Shown: positions 9,663-20,434, counted from the stretch's first letter. The stretch is DNA of 64,000 bases from Bicyclus anynana (GCF_947172395.1 NC_069110.1:2728001-2792000); one strand, 5' to 3'. The notes: generated by a model not told the origin, from the letters alone. Translations and numbers: made by a program.

Positions 9663-11040
9663 CAAATATATAATATTCCTGTAATAATTCGTAAATGGTA
9701 ATCATTTTTGCTCACCGTACAGGCGTCACTGATTGATACTGTTAATACTACGGATTTCTCGTTCACGTGATGATAGGATTACTCTGCCAATTCAATGCCA
9801 GCTTTATTGCTCGGATATTTTACTTCAATCACTTGATAATTATATGTAATTTTGCTACCATAATTCTGTTTTCCAGAAATTTTAAAAGTATGCTTAAAAC
9901 AAACATAATATATCATAGTCTATTAAAAAAAAATCACGTTTACCAAACTTATGTAACTGTTACAAAATGCCTCATAAGTGCATAAGATATATATTTTTAT
10001 TATGTGTTGATCTTCCAAAGGTTAAAATATTTCAATTGGTATGTGATCGTCTATTGATTAGAACCCATTAATCAACGTTATATCCAAACACAAATACTTC
10101 TAAAGCGTCAGAGGTAATGGTTCTTGTAACACGGATTCCCTAAAATGTAATTGATACACGAACTCTTCGTGGCTTATCAATTATTACACGAACTCTGAGT
10201 ACCATTAATACGTGAACTCTCCATTGAAATAACTCATTGTAATTAGGTCGTTTAAATAGTTACGTCTTCGTGAATCATAAAAGACCACATTGACAGCGAG
10301 TGGCAACACAACATTCAGGTTTACCCCGGACGTCAGTATTACTTCTCATTGCTGGTTCTGTAGTTCTAACAAACTTACAGAAGTTAATAGTGCTTTGGGA
10401 GAGCAAGTGAGATTAGTTGTGGCATCTTCTTTTATCATCTAAAGATAGTCATTGGCTCCAACTCCCACACAATGACGGTGGAATATTGGTGTGTTTGCAT
10501 CTTTTTTTTCTAGAAATGAAGGAGTTTCCGTTATATACTTTAAGAAACCTGATTCTACAAATACTAAGTCCCAGGCATTTTAAAGTGTCTTTTATTTATT
10601 CTATCCGAAAACGGTAGAGTAATATCTAGACTACAGAGACTGAGATGCCGATACGGCTTTTCCGGTTGAGTGGACACTAACCATGGTTTTTAAACCAGTA
10701 CCCATTTTTCATAAAAACTTGAATGGACCGAACCCACATCCATAATGTTGTAAACTATTACCAACTGCACTAGAGTAATCTATTAGCACTAACGATTTAT
10801 CTATAGTTTTCAGTATAAGTAAAATATTTTCTTATAATCAAGTCAAAATGTACTCTAAAAGTATTAAAATAAAATTCAGATTACCCTAGCTGTAAAATAC
10901 AGACGATGAGACGAGAAGTCGCCATTACGTCGAGACAGGATGGCGGCACAAAGATCATTCACTAAGGATACAAAGGAATATGTGCACGATCGATGTAAGA
11001 TAATAATCTATACAAATAAAATGATGTAAAAAAAGGTTCG
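9663..11040. other. mostly unassigned; contains a triple direct repeat
   Basis: No gene is supported. ACACGAACTCT occurs at 10156-10166 and 10186-10196, and a one-base variant at 10210-10220. Short frames such as that at 10417-10617 show no motif. Confidence 0.35.
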
Positions 11041-11232
11041 TTATCAACCCATATTCGGCTCACTGCTGAGCTCGAGACTCCTCTCAGAATGAGAGGCGTT
11101 AGGTCAATAGTCCACCACACACGCATAGAATTAAGAAAATTGTCTGGTATACAGGTTTCGTCACGATTTTTTTCCGTCACCGTTATATTTAATGTCTTAA
11201 AATGCACATAACTGAAAAGTTGCATGCCCCTC
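11041..11232 (-). mobile_element. tRNA-derived SINE, family A, internally deleted
   Basis: The minus strand keeps the CCGAATATGGGTTG end, the ACTCCTCTCAGAATGAGAGG-type block and the GTGTGTGGTGGACTATTG join. The CCAATCCGCATTGGG segment is lost and the tRNA head is missing. The longer minus-strand frame over this region is an artefact of the repeat. Confidence 0.8.
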
Positions 11233-11339
11233 CAACTTGAAAAAAAGGTACTGCGAAGAAAAAAACTCGGAAGGCCTGTCATGTTGTATGGATCAGAACG
11301 TTGAGTGATGAAGTACGCATGTAGGTACGTAAGAATGCA

Positions 11340-11462
11340 CGCGTAAGAAAAATTTTCAAAATCGGACTAGTCAGTAAAAAATACATGTACATAACAAAAT
11401 ACGAGTATATCACGTCGAATTGTTAATTCTCTCTTTTTTTTCGTCGGTTGAAAATAAAAAAA
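11340..11462 (+). repeat. interspersed repeat family I
   Basis: TTTCAAAATCGGACTAGTCA, GTAAAAAATAC and CACGTCGAATTGTTAATTCT match 25025-25130 in order. Related, inverted sequence lies at 58885-59130. Confidence 0.6.
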
Positions 11463-12180
11463 TATTACCTATCTACTTAAAAAATCGTAAAGTTGAACGA
11501 AATATTGAAAACCGCGAGAGAGAAAAAAAAGGCGAGTATTTAATTTATAATACCTAAGATTGGGGTTATTTAGAGCGGGACAATAAATCGCTAAATATGT
11601 TGCTAATATTTGGGAGCCGAACAGAGGATCACATTTCATGCTGTTGACCTTTACCAAGTAACAGCCCACGATATTTGTGGATACGCTTAGTGCTCACAAA
11701 AAAAAAAGAAATACTCAAGCAGCATTACATCTAAGATCTGATTGAAGATGGAAGTTAATAACTAAAAAGTATGCATTTCAAACATTATGAGCTTAACCTA
11801 AGCGGGACCTAATCCAGATTACAAAGTTATGAAACCTCCTTATTGGAGGCTCTTCTTGCAGCTTCCAATGTGGAAATAAAAAAATAGCAATACCTACTTC
11901 ATTGTATCATCAACAAGTAGCATTTTTTATAAATGCACTACACATTTTTTGTAAAGGACAATGTGACACAAACCGACTCACTTATTAGACAAGTCTTGGA
12001 AGACAGTTTGTAGGATATTGCATTTACTCGACTCAAGAGCTATAGTATACCAGTAACAGTATCGTATTCAAAGACACTTGGGTGCATTATTATTTGTCCT
12101 TTATGTCTTTTCCAAGTAAAATAGTCACTTGACAAATGGTGATAATATGAGAAAAGAAAACCTAAGTATGACATTTTTAT
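11463..12180. other. no recognised feature
   Basis: No gene or shared repeat is seen. Confidence 0.35.
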
Positions 12181-12310
12181 TTTTCGCACCTATATTTAAA
12201 AAGAAAGAAGAAAGAAAGAAAATAAGTTTATTAATTTTTTAGTGTCACAAACAGTACATCTTAGATATTATATGACTATCTGTGACACCAAACAGAAAGG
12301 GCTTACAGCT
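12180..12310 (-). repeat. probable LINE 3' end with (GAAA)n
   Basis: A GAAA-rich tract borders TTAGTGTCACAAACAGTACA and CTGTGACACCAAACAGAAAG, two inverted GTGTCACA/TGTGACAC words. The layout looks like a truncated retroelement tail, but no coding end is present. Confidence 0.4.
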
Positions 12311-12595
12311 CATATAAATAAATAAATAAATATACTTAAACAATACACATCACTATCTAGCCCCAAAGTAAGCATACAGAGTATCTTGTGTTATGAGTAC
12401 TAAGATAGTTGATATTATAATATTCATATACATTTATATACTACATATAAATACTTATATAATGTACAAATACACACAGACACTGGAAAACACCCATGCT
12501 CATCACACAAATATTTAGCTCAGCATTAGCCGTACATCGCAGGAAAGCAATGCCCAGCGCTGATTTTCAGCTGAGACCCGGGTGACGTCACAGTC
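12311..12595 (-). mobile_element. tRNA-derived SINE, family D, body
   Basis: From 12317 to about 12525 the sequence is nearly identical to 63515-63708 (CTTAAACAATACACATCACT, CTAGCCCCAAAGTAAGC, CACAGACACTGGAAAACACC). The 5' head differs from the 63.7-kb copy: here GCTCAGCATTAGCCGTACAT replaces the tRNA-like part. Confidence 0.8.
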
Positions 12596-12661
12596 AGTTA
12601 TAATTACAAACTAAACAACTAATCAAAATACTTTCAATACATTCAAATTAGAAGATAATAA

Positions 12662-12698
12662 AACACAAAATAAAAAACCAAACACAAAATAAAAAACC
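12662..12698. repeat. tandem duplication, 19-bp unit
   Basis: AACACAAAATAAAAAACC with one leading base occurs twice head to tail, immediately upstream of the Helitron. Confidence 0.8.
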
Positions 12699-12710
12699 TA
12701 TACTTAACTA

Positions 12711-12931
12711 TCACTCTAATATTATAAAGGCGAAAATTTGTGTGTAAGCGTATATGTTTGTTTCTCCTTTGCTATGCGGCTACTGAAGCAATTTGGCTGA
12801 AATTTGGAAAGGAAATTGATATTACTCTAGATTAACATATAGGCTACCTTTCATCCCGGAAAAATCCATGGTTCGCGCCGGATTTGTGAAAAACTGAATT
12901 CCACGCGGACGAAGTCACGGGCGTCCGCTAG
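12711..12931 (+). mobile_element. non-autonomous Helitron, complete
   Basis: It starts with TC (TCACTCTAATATTATAAAGG) and ends with CTAG at 12928-12931. Just before the end, GCGGACG (12905-12911) pairs with CGTCCGC (12922-12928), the expected 3' hairpin. The core words GCGGCTACTGAAGCAATTTG and CATCCCGGAAAAATCCATGG recur in other copies. No Rep/helicase coding is present. Confidence 0.85.
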
Positions 12932-13025
12932 CAACATTACAAATTTCGATAAATTCCATGGTTCCCACCGGATTGAGTGAAAAACAAAACTTAACGTGAC
13001 CGGATGAGCAGGCGTCAACAAGTCT
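12932..13025 (+). mobile_element. degraded Helitron 3' part
   Basis: TAAATTCCATGGTTCCCACC, GGATTGAGTGAAAAAC and a GGCGTC ending repeat the second half of the adjacent Helitron with much divergence, giving a head-to-tail arrangement. Confidence 0.6.
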
Positions 13026-13389
13026 TTCATAATCTTTGATGTAGTATGTCTAAAAAACATTCTGCCCAATTCTCGGTCAGGCTTGAAATAATGAACTTTT
13101 TTTTGTTTATCTGTCCGCGATGAACCACCAATAGACAGATTGAGGTGAGTTTATGAGGACCAAGGCTTTCGTTTGTAATTACTAATTTGTCGTAAAAAGA
13201 AAGCATCCTGGAAGCTATATAACAGTACAAACTATACTGTATATATATATATAACAGTATAGTCTATGTAAGATAAAATATTAATTTGTACAAACGAAAA
13301 GGAGATTTAAACCCACGTCTTACTAGACACGGACATAAGTTAGTTATTTCTGCATATCGTCACCAAAGAGTAAAAAAGTCTTTTGTAGG

Positions 13390-13795
13390 GGTGTACTCTT
13401 ATATAACAAGATCCCCAAGACTGTGATGGATCTGCCAATGCGTAGCTTTAAGCAATGTGTTAAAAAACATTTACTTAGTTGATGTTACTACAACATTGAT
13501 GAGTTCCTTAAAGATAAAAGCGCTTGGAGGCCATTGGATCAGCTTCCACCTTCACACAGGAAATAAAACTATAAGAAATTGTAATTGTTATCAATTGTAA
13601 ATTATAATACTGTATGACTTTTTCAAAAGAGCAACTGTTGAGTTTCTTGCCGGTATTTTCTCAGCAGAACCTGCCTTCCGAACCGGTGGTAGAATCTTTA
13701 CAAATAGTCAAGTGACGTGTCAAAAGTGCTTGTAAACTGAGCCTACTTAAAATAAATGATTTTTGATTTTGATTTTTGAGCTTTCATCGAAAATG
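13390..13795 (+). mobile_element. Jockey-type LINE ORF2 C-terminus and 3' UTR
   Basis: Codons 13399-13482 read LYNKIPKTVMDLPM, RSFKQCVKKHLLS and a stop. That is the characteristic end of Jockey-clade ORF2 in Lepidoptera (family knowledge). The 3' UTR follows, with GAGTTTCTTGCCGGTATTTT, CTCAGCAGAACCTGCCTTCC and GTGCTTGTAAACTGAGCC, ending in (GATTTT)n. Parts of the same UTR occur at 29005-29160, 52805-52935 and 54915-54995. The element is 5' truncated. Confidence 0.85.
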
Positions 13796-13854
13796 CTGCA
13801 TGCCCTTTGAGATATAAAAAACAATGCATGGTGGTATATTTAGAAGATTTTATA

Positions 13855-13893
13855 CAAGGGTTTTACGTGGGTGAAGTCGCGGGCGTCATTTGG
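13855..13893 (+). mobile_element. Helitron 3'-end remnant
   Basis: TTACGTGGGTGAAGTCGCGG and GCGTCATTTGGTAG resemble the terminal hairpin region of the other Helitrons, with a decayed end. Confidence 0.55.
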
Positions 13894-14204
13894 TAGTAAG
13901 TAGTAAGCATTTAAAATGAATGAGATCTTTAATATGACAGTGGCCCAAGAGCATTCCTTGCAAAGTTTTAAGGGCACAAACTAATGAAGTGGTTGTAGTG
14001 TATAGTGTCTATGAGATACTTTATTAACTTCTTTAATTGTTTTGTTGGTAGCCTTATTATATTCGTCTTATTTGGAAGTCTTAGATTGGAGCCTCGGGTC
14101 AGGCAAAGTTAAAATTTCTTACATAGCAAACAAACGAGCAAACTGCTAATCTGCTGGTCTATTCACTATTTTGGTGTTTATTATCAACTTATTAAAATGA
14201 ACAT

Positions 14205-14345
14205 CAAATGAATTGAGAAATTTCATCTTACTACTATAAGTACGATATCTACCAATAGGCACTGGCAGACATTTGTTACATAGACTCTCAACTCCGTTTA
14301 AGTCAACTAGTATATGTCAAAGATAGTGAATTAGCCTGCTGATGT
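14205..14345 (-). repeat. interspersed repeat family E, inverted
   Basis: The minus strand carries CAGGCTAATTCACTATCTTT, GACATATACTAGTTGACTT and the ACAAATGTCTGCCAGTGCC block followed by GTAGATATCG, as in the copies at 7.0, 43.5 and 56.4 kb. Confidence 0.7.
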
Positions 14346-15015
14346 TAATGAGTTATTGCCGCCCATTGTCTCCAGGAATACCTTTTTGCGTTATCAATCT
14401 TTTGAGATAATATTATAATTTTTGTCTGCTGGACGTTGATCCCACAGTTTAAATGGAAGAAGTAATCTGGATAATTGGATGGTTGTTGAATTTCTGTCAT
14501 CCAGATTGTAGGAATGGATTTCTTGGCGGAATAAGTTCAAACACTCATAACACACATTATTAAAAGTCATTATGGTAGAATTTTTAAGCAGTGATTCGAT
14601 ATATTTATGGACGAATGGAATTCTTATGAAAAACAAAAAAAAAATAATATAACGCATAGACAAAGAAGAAGATTGATGCTTTCATTGCAAGTAAGTGATG
14701 CTGAAGAGAACGAAGTATATACAATGTACTACGTAGTACTACGGCCTACTTTAATATATTATAGGTGTACCTATATAAGAAAATAATAGTGCATACGGGC
14801 GCCTATATTATTATAATAGATACTGCGCTTATCTTTTAGTATAAATGAGAACAGTATTTATTATACTGATAAGAAATAATTAGTTATCAAGAAATACTAA
14901 ATATAATATATTCTGAGAAGCAACTGAGTGTGTGAATGTGTCCATGAATTCCGGACAAAGTAAAGTAACAGCTACGAGTATATGGGGTTGGAACATGAAT
15001 GGATTCAAAAGTTGT
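14346..15015. other. no recognised feature
   Basis: A short minus-strand frame (14394-14663) has no motif. Nothing else is seen before the minisatellite. Confidence 0.35.
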
Positions 15016-15607
15016 AAGTGACATTACTCCCTTAAATAAATATCCAAGAAACATGTGTTCTAAAATAAATATTTTAGTTGTGACGGTAATTAAGTGACAT
15101 TACTCCCTTAAATAAATATCCAAGAAACATGTGTTCTAAAATAAATATTTTAGTTGTGACGGTAATTAAGTGACATTACTCCCTTAAATAAATATCCAAG
15201 AAACATGTGTTCTAAAATAAATATTTTAGTTGTGACGGTAATTAAGTGACATTACTCCCTTAAATAAATATCCAAGAAACATGTGTTCTAAAATAAATAT
15301 TTTAGTTGTGACGGTAATTAAGTGACATTACTCCCTTAAATAAATATCCAAGAAACATGTGTTCTAAAATAAATATTTTAGCTGTGACGGTAATTAAGTG
15401 ACATTACTCCCTTAAATAAATATCCAAGAAACATGTGTTCTAAAATAAATAGTTTAGTTGTGACGGTAATTAAGTGACATTACTCCCTTAAATAAATATC
15501 CAAGAAACATGTGTTCTAAAATGAATATTTTAGTTGTGACGGTAATTAAGTGACATTACTCCCTTAAATAAATATCCAAGAAACATGTGTTCTAAAATGA
15601 ATATTTT
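15016..15607. repeat. minisatellite, 76-bp unit, 7.8 copies
   Basis: Units start at 15016, 15092, 15168, 15244, 15320, 15396, 15472 and 15548. The spacing is exactly 76 each time and the last is a 60-bp partial unit. The unit begins AAGTGACATTACTCCCTTAA and ends GTTGTGACGGTAATT. Copies differ at only single bases (tagCtg in unit 5, aaataGttt in unit 6, aaaatGaat in units 7 and 8), so amplification is recent or homogenised. There are no unique spacers. Confidence 0.97.
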
Positions 15608-15890
15608 CGGAGTATTTTTTTTTTTTGTAAATAGATCTTAAATTGTGTCGCATGTCGCATCCTTATATTATAACCTAGCCAAACTTATTCGTTGATAAAT
15701 ATCATGAAGCAGCTTACGAGTGAAGTGCGGAGTGCCAGTTGCAATATCTCGTCGATATAAAGACATGTGTTACAAGGATAGTCGGATTATTTGAATTACA
15801 TTGTATAAAAACATAGCTTTTTATGTTTATTTTAGTTAAAAAAAAAGGTATACACCTTGAATTTATGGGAAATACTCCTACAAATTAACA
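15560..15890 (+). repeat. dispersed repeat family that hosts the minisatellite, copy 1
   Basis: After the tandem array, the words GTGTTCTAAAATGAATATTTT, GTAAATAGATCTTAAAT, GTGTTACAAGGATAGTCGGA and GGGAAATACT appear in the same order at 22480-23080. A dispersed element therefore includes a unit that expanded here only. Confidence 0.75.
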
Positions 15891-16129
15891 GAAAAAGTAA
15901 AAAATCTACAGATAGTTCTTTATGTGATCATTGTAGAGTCAAAATATGTAGTGACATCCTATTCTCATATTTTAAGCGAAATGACAGTATGAATTCTAAG
16001 GCCTTGAACTTTCTGGGAATACGCTGTCATGTTCGTAGCATAGCGACATTCCTTCCATATTACCACGCCGATTTGGATTTTGCGGATCGACATTGCATGG
16101 AATACCTGAGATTGCTTTGCATACAATAA
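15857..16129 (+). other. short open frame of unknown meaning
   Basis: A 90-codon frame opens with TTG and contains a CDHCRVKIC stretch. It begins inside the dispersed repeat and has no motif, signal peptide or splice site that I trust. It may be chance. Confidence 0.15.
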
Positions 16130-16492
16130 ATATGTTCCTTAAGGTGTGTTTTCACTAAACATGTATTCTGTCTTTGAGCTAAAATATATTTTAGCCTAAT
16201 AGCAAGACAGTCTGATTTTATTTAATTCATTTAGTATATCAATGATTTAAACGGGGATATAAAAGAAAGCTTTTGTCGAAAAATACATGACAATGGTTGA
16301 TAAATGATGGTGAAATAATGTTTCCTAAAGACCGTGACACCTCACATTACCAGTCAAAGGTTCAAATAAAGGTTACTTCTACACTAATTCGTAATTAATG
16401 CCTCACTTAATTTCTATCATTTCAGCAAATGTTTAATTATAATAAATTATAAATACTATAATCTGCAGCTAATGACAATAACTGTACTTATC

Positions 16493-16785
16493 CTCAACCC
16501 ATATTCGGCTTACTGCTCGAGTCACCTCTCAGGATGAGAGGTGTTAGTCCTTAGTCCACCACACTGGCCAAATGCGGATTGGCAGACTTCACACATGCAG
16601 AGAATTAAGAAAATTCTCAGGTTTCCTCACGATGTTTTTCCTTCACCGTTTGAGCAACATGATATTTAATTTCTTAAATGCACACAACTGAAAACTTGGA
16701 GGTACAAAGCCCGGACCGGATTCAAGCCTACAACCTCCGACTCGAAGACAGAGGTTATGTCCACTGGGCTATCACGGCTGAGTAA
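16493..16785 (-). mobile_element. tRNA-derived SINE, family A, nearly full length
   Basis: The minus strand runs from GCCGTGATAGCCCAGTGG through a mutated B box (GGCTTGAATCC) and the middle (CTCAAACGG-like, ATCGTGAGGAAACC) to CCGAATATGGGTTGAGG. Point changes indicate moderate age. Confidence 0.85.
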
Positions 16786-16831
16786 GTAATACTCCTTACG
16801 ATTAATATAAATATACAATGCTTAAACAAGT

Positions 16832-17074
16832 TTGGTGGAAGCGCACCTTTACTCTTTGATTTTATCAAATGTCCAGATTTCATACATAGCATACGTGGTA
16901 CGTGCGGTTCAGTCTGTCTCCAGCTTTATGCAGTTCATCGTGAAACAGAGATTGGATCGTGCAAGTGACGTCGAATTCGATTTGTATCTTTACGGCACGC
17001 TGTACAAAGGCCGATCGCAGTTTGATTGGTCAAAGACAATGGACTCTCATTGGAGCATCTACTCGTATCTGTAA
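16832..17074 (+). other. 80-codon open frame, not recognised
   Basis: The frame contains VQSVSSFMQFIVKQRL, DVEFDLYLYGTLYKG and SQFDWSKTMDSHWS. Base composition is more balanced than in its flanks, and I found no copy elsewhere in the window. It might be an exon remnant or part of an unknown element. No start context, splice site or homology can be claimed. Confidence 0.2.
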
Positions 17075-18240
17075 TCGCTTTGGATTCCAGTAATTTTAAT
17101 TACTAGTGGTTAAGACATTCATTTATCTTTTAATTACAAATTCTTGTGTCCATTACAGCAATTTTTATTTTTCTAAATTTCATTATTTTTCACATAGGGG
17201 CCAAGATTTTCTAGCTAGATTTGGTTAGAAAATTTGTTTGCAATATTTGGAAAACATTACAAACAAATCCAAAAAAGCAGACTAAGCGTCTAGATGACCG
17301 CAACCAGCAACGAAGTTCCTTGTATTTATATATTAAATATAAAAGAAATCGATGCTGATATAATAAATTTCCAATTCAAAAATATTTTTTTATGATAAAT
17401 AACATAAATGACCCAGGTATTCATTTTATACAAAATCGGTGCAATAATAACAAAATTAAAAATAAGGTTTTTTTTAAATATAATTTGGAATATATTTTAT
17501 GATATACGACATCACTAAATAATACGAAGTCAGTTTTCGTACGAGCACCACACATTTCAACCGGGTAATATGATAGAGAGAGGAAAAGCGGTGATGCGTG
17601 ACGCGTAACGCATTATCTTTGCGTTAGTCAGTTCAGTGTTCTTTTTTTCTTAAAAACTTTAATATTAAATTGGAAATATCTTTAATAGTTTTTGAGTCAA
17701 AAACCGAACCCGTTTTTGATTTTTAGTTAACTGTTCATAACTTTTGCAATTTTTGCGAACGGGCTCTAATTTTTTTCAAAAAGTATCTACATTTAATCCC
17801 AAACCGAATTACACCTCAACCATTTTTATAGGAGACGGAAAACTATTTTTGTACTAAAGAGCACTTGTTAACTAGTGTATTTAACTTATCCTAAATTATA
17901 CACCGCTTCATCGCAACCTTGTTACGGATTTATTATTTAAATTACCATTCAAAACACGTGACAGCACTTGAGTAGTTTTCCACGTTTATAACAAGTATAT
18001 TAAGCCTTCGCAATTGATTTTTCAGATTTCCTTCGACACATTCATATAATATTAACGACGGGTCGGTACGACTTGTTCATAAATATCTAATCGTATTAGC
18101 TATTCCGTCAGCTATTTTATTAGATTGCTAAATCTTAGGCATTCATTGATTTTCAAATGAACATGACATGTATTTAGCAAAACTGTAGATTGGTCAAACC
18201 GTCAAAAGATACGTATATGAGAATAATAACGTATTTTAAC
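17075..18240. other. no recognised feature
   Basis: AT-rich. A GC-richer word, GATGCGTGACGCGTAACGC at 17592-17610, recalls GTAACGCGTGATGC near 7220, but I cannot define an element. Confidence 0.35.
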
Positions 18241-18243
18241 TTT

Positions 18244-18330
18244 AACTAGCGGAAGTTTGCTACTTTTTACGCGTGAAATTCAGTTGTTCGCAAATCCCAC
18301 GGAATATAATTCCGTGGGTCTTCTATAAAA
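18244..18330 (-). mobile_element. Helitron 3' end, decayed, with palindrome
   Basis: CTAGCGGAAG opens the segment (CTAG on the minus strand), followed by ACGCGTGAAATTCAG and CGCAAATCCCACGG, the usual Helitron end. A perfect inverted repeat with 10-bp arms (18296-18305 and 18309-18318) sits where other copies have a single strand of this sequence. Confidence 0.65.
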
Positions 18331-18479
18331 CAGATTATAATGGATTCTAGCACTCTTCCGAGCCCAAAACTCAGACATGGATATAGACAGAAAAAGTAAA
18401 AAACAAAATTTCATCATGTCAACATTCTATGGAACGCAGTATAATTAAATTGAGGAAGATACAATAAACAAGAAACGTA

Positions 18480-18782
18480 GACATCCGAATGAAAACTAAA
18501 TTAACAGATGCTTTTTATTTAAGTTTGAAACAAAAATGGAACTGGGCAGGACACTAATAGTCAAGATATATAGATAAGAGATGGTCTTACCAAACAACTA
18601 AATGGCAGGGCCCAATTGGCAAAAGAAATGTAGGAAGACAGAAAAAGAATTGTGTCAATGATATAATAAAAACAGCAGGAAAAAACTGGATGCATATGGC
18701 CAAAGATAGAGAAAAATTGAAAAAGTTGGAGGAGGCTTTTACCCATAGAGGGCCACATAACAAAATAACAGAAATACATTAA
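18480..18782 (+). mobile_element. LINE 3' end, diverged RTE relative
   Basis: Translation gives LKQKWNWAGH, a stop, RWSYQTTKW, GPIGKRNVGRQKK, NDIIKTAGKNWMHMAKDRE and LEEAF.HRGP. This is the end of an RTE-like ORF, AT-rich and full of stops. The old minus-strand frame here is a shadow. Confidence 0.75.
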
Positions 18783-18821
18783 AATTTATTATTAAGATAT
18801 TATGTATTGTAAAATTGTTAA

Positions 18822-20168
18822 GTGGAATTAAATAAAGCTTTAATAATAACAAAGGATAAATTTTATCCCCGTACGTATTCTCACAGAACAGAACAGAATT
18901 ACAGACCCATCTCGCTGCTAAGCCATGTTTACAAATTGTTCTCGAGAGTCATTACGAATCGTCTCGCTAATAGGTTTGACGACTTCCAGCCTCCCGAACA
19001 AGCCGGTTTCCGAAAAGGCTTTAGTACCATAGACCACATCCATACGCTGCGGCAGGTTATACAGAAGACTCACGAGTATAACCAGCCACTTTGCTTAGCG
19101 TTTGTGGACTATGAGAAAGCCTTCGATTCGGTGGAAACCTGGGCTGTGCTAAGGTCATTGCAGAGATGCCGAATTGATTACAGGTATATCCAAGCGTTGA
19201 AGTGCTTGTACGAAAACGCCACTATGTCAGTCCGTATTCAGGATCAGACTACGAGGCCAATCCAGTTGCAGCGAGGAGTGCGTCAGGGAGATGTGATCTC
19301 TCCGAAGCTATTTACCGCCGCATTGGAAGACGTCTTTAAGCTTCTGGACTGGGGCGGACTTGGCATCAACATCAATGGCGAGTACATCACTCAACTGCGG
19401 TTCGCGGATGATGTAGTCATCATGGCACAGACTCTGGATGACCTTAGTACCATGCTCAATGACCTCAGTAGCGTTTCTCAACAGGTGGGCCTGAAAATGA
19501 ACATGGGCAAAACAAAAATAATGTGTAATGCTCATGTATCGCTCCACCCAGTTATAGTTGAGAACGCTGCACTCGAAATTGTAGACGAATACATATACCT
19601 AGGACATATGATCCAGTTAGGTAGGTCCAATTTCGAGAAAGAGGTGAACCGTCGAATCCAACTCGGCTGGGCTGCATTCGGGAAACTTCGCGACATCTTT
19701 TCGTCCGAAATTCCTCAGTGCCTGAAGACAAAAGTCTTCGAACAGTGCGTGTTGCCAGTGATGACCTATGGTTCCGAGACTTGGTCGCTAACTATGGGCC
19801 TCATAAGAAGGCTCAGAGTCACACAGCGGGCGATGGAACGAGCTATGTTAGGAGTATCTCTGCGTGATCGAATCAGAAATGAGGAGATCCGCAGAAGAAC
19901 CAAAGTCACCGACATAGCTCAACGAGTTGCGAAGCTGAAGTGGCAATGGGCGGGGCACATAGTGCGAAGAGCCGATGGACGTTGGGGTCCCAAAGTGCTG
20001 GAATGGCGACCCCGCACTAGTAAGCGCAGTGTTGGCCGACCCCCCACCAGGTGGACTGACGACATCAAGCGAGTCGCAGGGATTCGCTGGATGCAGTTGG
20101 CTCAGTATCGTGATGTTTGGAAGTCCCTACAAAAGGCCTATGTCCTGCAGTGGACGTCCATCGGCTGA
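18822..20168 (+). CDS. RTE-clade reverse transcriptase, 5'-truncated but open
   Basis: This is the longest open frame in the window (448 codons). The first about 21 codons belong to the flanking sequence, because the element itself starts at 18885. From there the frame covers the reverse-transcriptase domain: NYRPISLLSHVYKLFSR, QAGFRKGFST, FVDYEKAFDS (catalytic D96), RGVRQGDVISPKLF and LRFADDVV (D196, D197). The C-terminal region conserved in RTE elements follows (ETWSLTMGL, KLKWQWAGHIVRRADG, GRPPTRWTDD, QWTSIG). The N-terminal apurinic endonuclease domain is missing, so the copy cannot retrotranspose alone. No stop or frameshift lies in the retained part. In intact relatives the protein would nick target DNA and copy its RNA there. 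It is read from a transposon and is not a host gene. Confidence 0.9.
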   Translation: MELNKALIITKDKFYPRTYSHRTEQNYRPISLLSHVYKLFSRVITNRLANRFDDFQPPEQAGFRKGFSTIDHIHTLRQVIQKTHEYNQPLCLAFVDYEKAFDSVETWAVLRSLQRCRIDYRYIQALKCLYENATMSVRIQDQTTRPIQLQRGVRQGDVISPKLFTAALEDVFKLLDWGGLGININGEYITQLRFADDVVIMAQTLDDLSTMLNDLSSVSQQVGLKMNMGKTKIMCNAHVSLHPVIVENAALEIVDEYIYLGHMIQLGRSNFEKEVNRRIQLGWAAFGKLRDIFSSEIPQCLKTKVFEQCVLPVMTYGSETWSLTMGLIRRLRVTQRAMERAMLGVSLRDRIRNEEIRRRTKVTDIAQRVAKLKWQWAGHIVRRADGRWGPKVLEWRPRTSKRSVGRPPTRWTDDIKRVAGIRWMQLAQYRDVWKSLQKAYVLQWTSIG

Positions 20169-20202
20169 TATGATGATGATGATGATGATGACGTATTCTC
20201 AC
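18873..20202 (+). mobile_element. young 5'-truncated RTE insertion with 12-bp target-site duplication
   Basis: ACGTATTCTCAC flanks the element on both sides (18873-18884 and 20191-20202). The element proper is 18885-20190, starting inside the RT domain and ending in (TGATGA)n, the usual RTE tail. Removing it rejoins a Helitron-like 3' end (CCCGT + one TSD copy + GGGAATGGGAACTACGCGGG). An unbroken reading frame and exact duplication imply recent insertion. Confidence 0.93.
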
Positions 20203-20244
20203 GGGAATGGGAACTACGCGGGTGAAACTGGGGTGATTTGCTAG
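20203..20244 (+). mobile_element. Helitron-like 3' end split by the RTE
   Basis: GGGAATGGGAACTACGCGGG, TGAAACTGGGGTGATTTG and CTAG continue the sequence interrupted after 18884. The left part is about 18845-18884. Confidence 0.65.
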
Positions 20245-20434
20245 TTTCAGCTAGATTCTTATCTGTCCGGGGTCTTAATTATTATATATCGTATATCTTT
20301 ATTTATTATATATATTTTCATTTTGATTTAATATATTATTATCTAAGTGTAATGTATCTTCTACTTTTCTTTTTATGTGTACACCCGTCATTATTCATTA
20401 TTCATTACTCCTTGTATTTATTTTCTCTTTTTTC

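Noticed and set aside
10962..11282. 106-aa minus-strand protein
   Set aside because: Most of it is SINE family A translated; no motif and no start context.
15016..15607. CRISPR array
   Set aside because: The 76-bp units are contiguous and nearly identical with no unique spacers, and the host is an insect.
18885..20190. Autonomous, active retrotransposon
   Set aside because: The endonuclease domain and 5' UTR are missing, so only the RT part is encoded.
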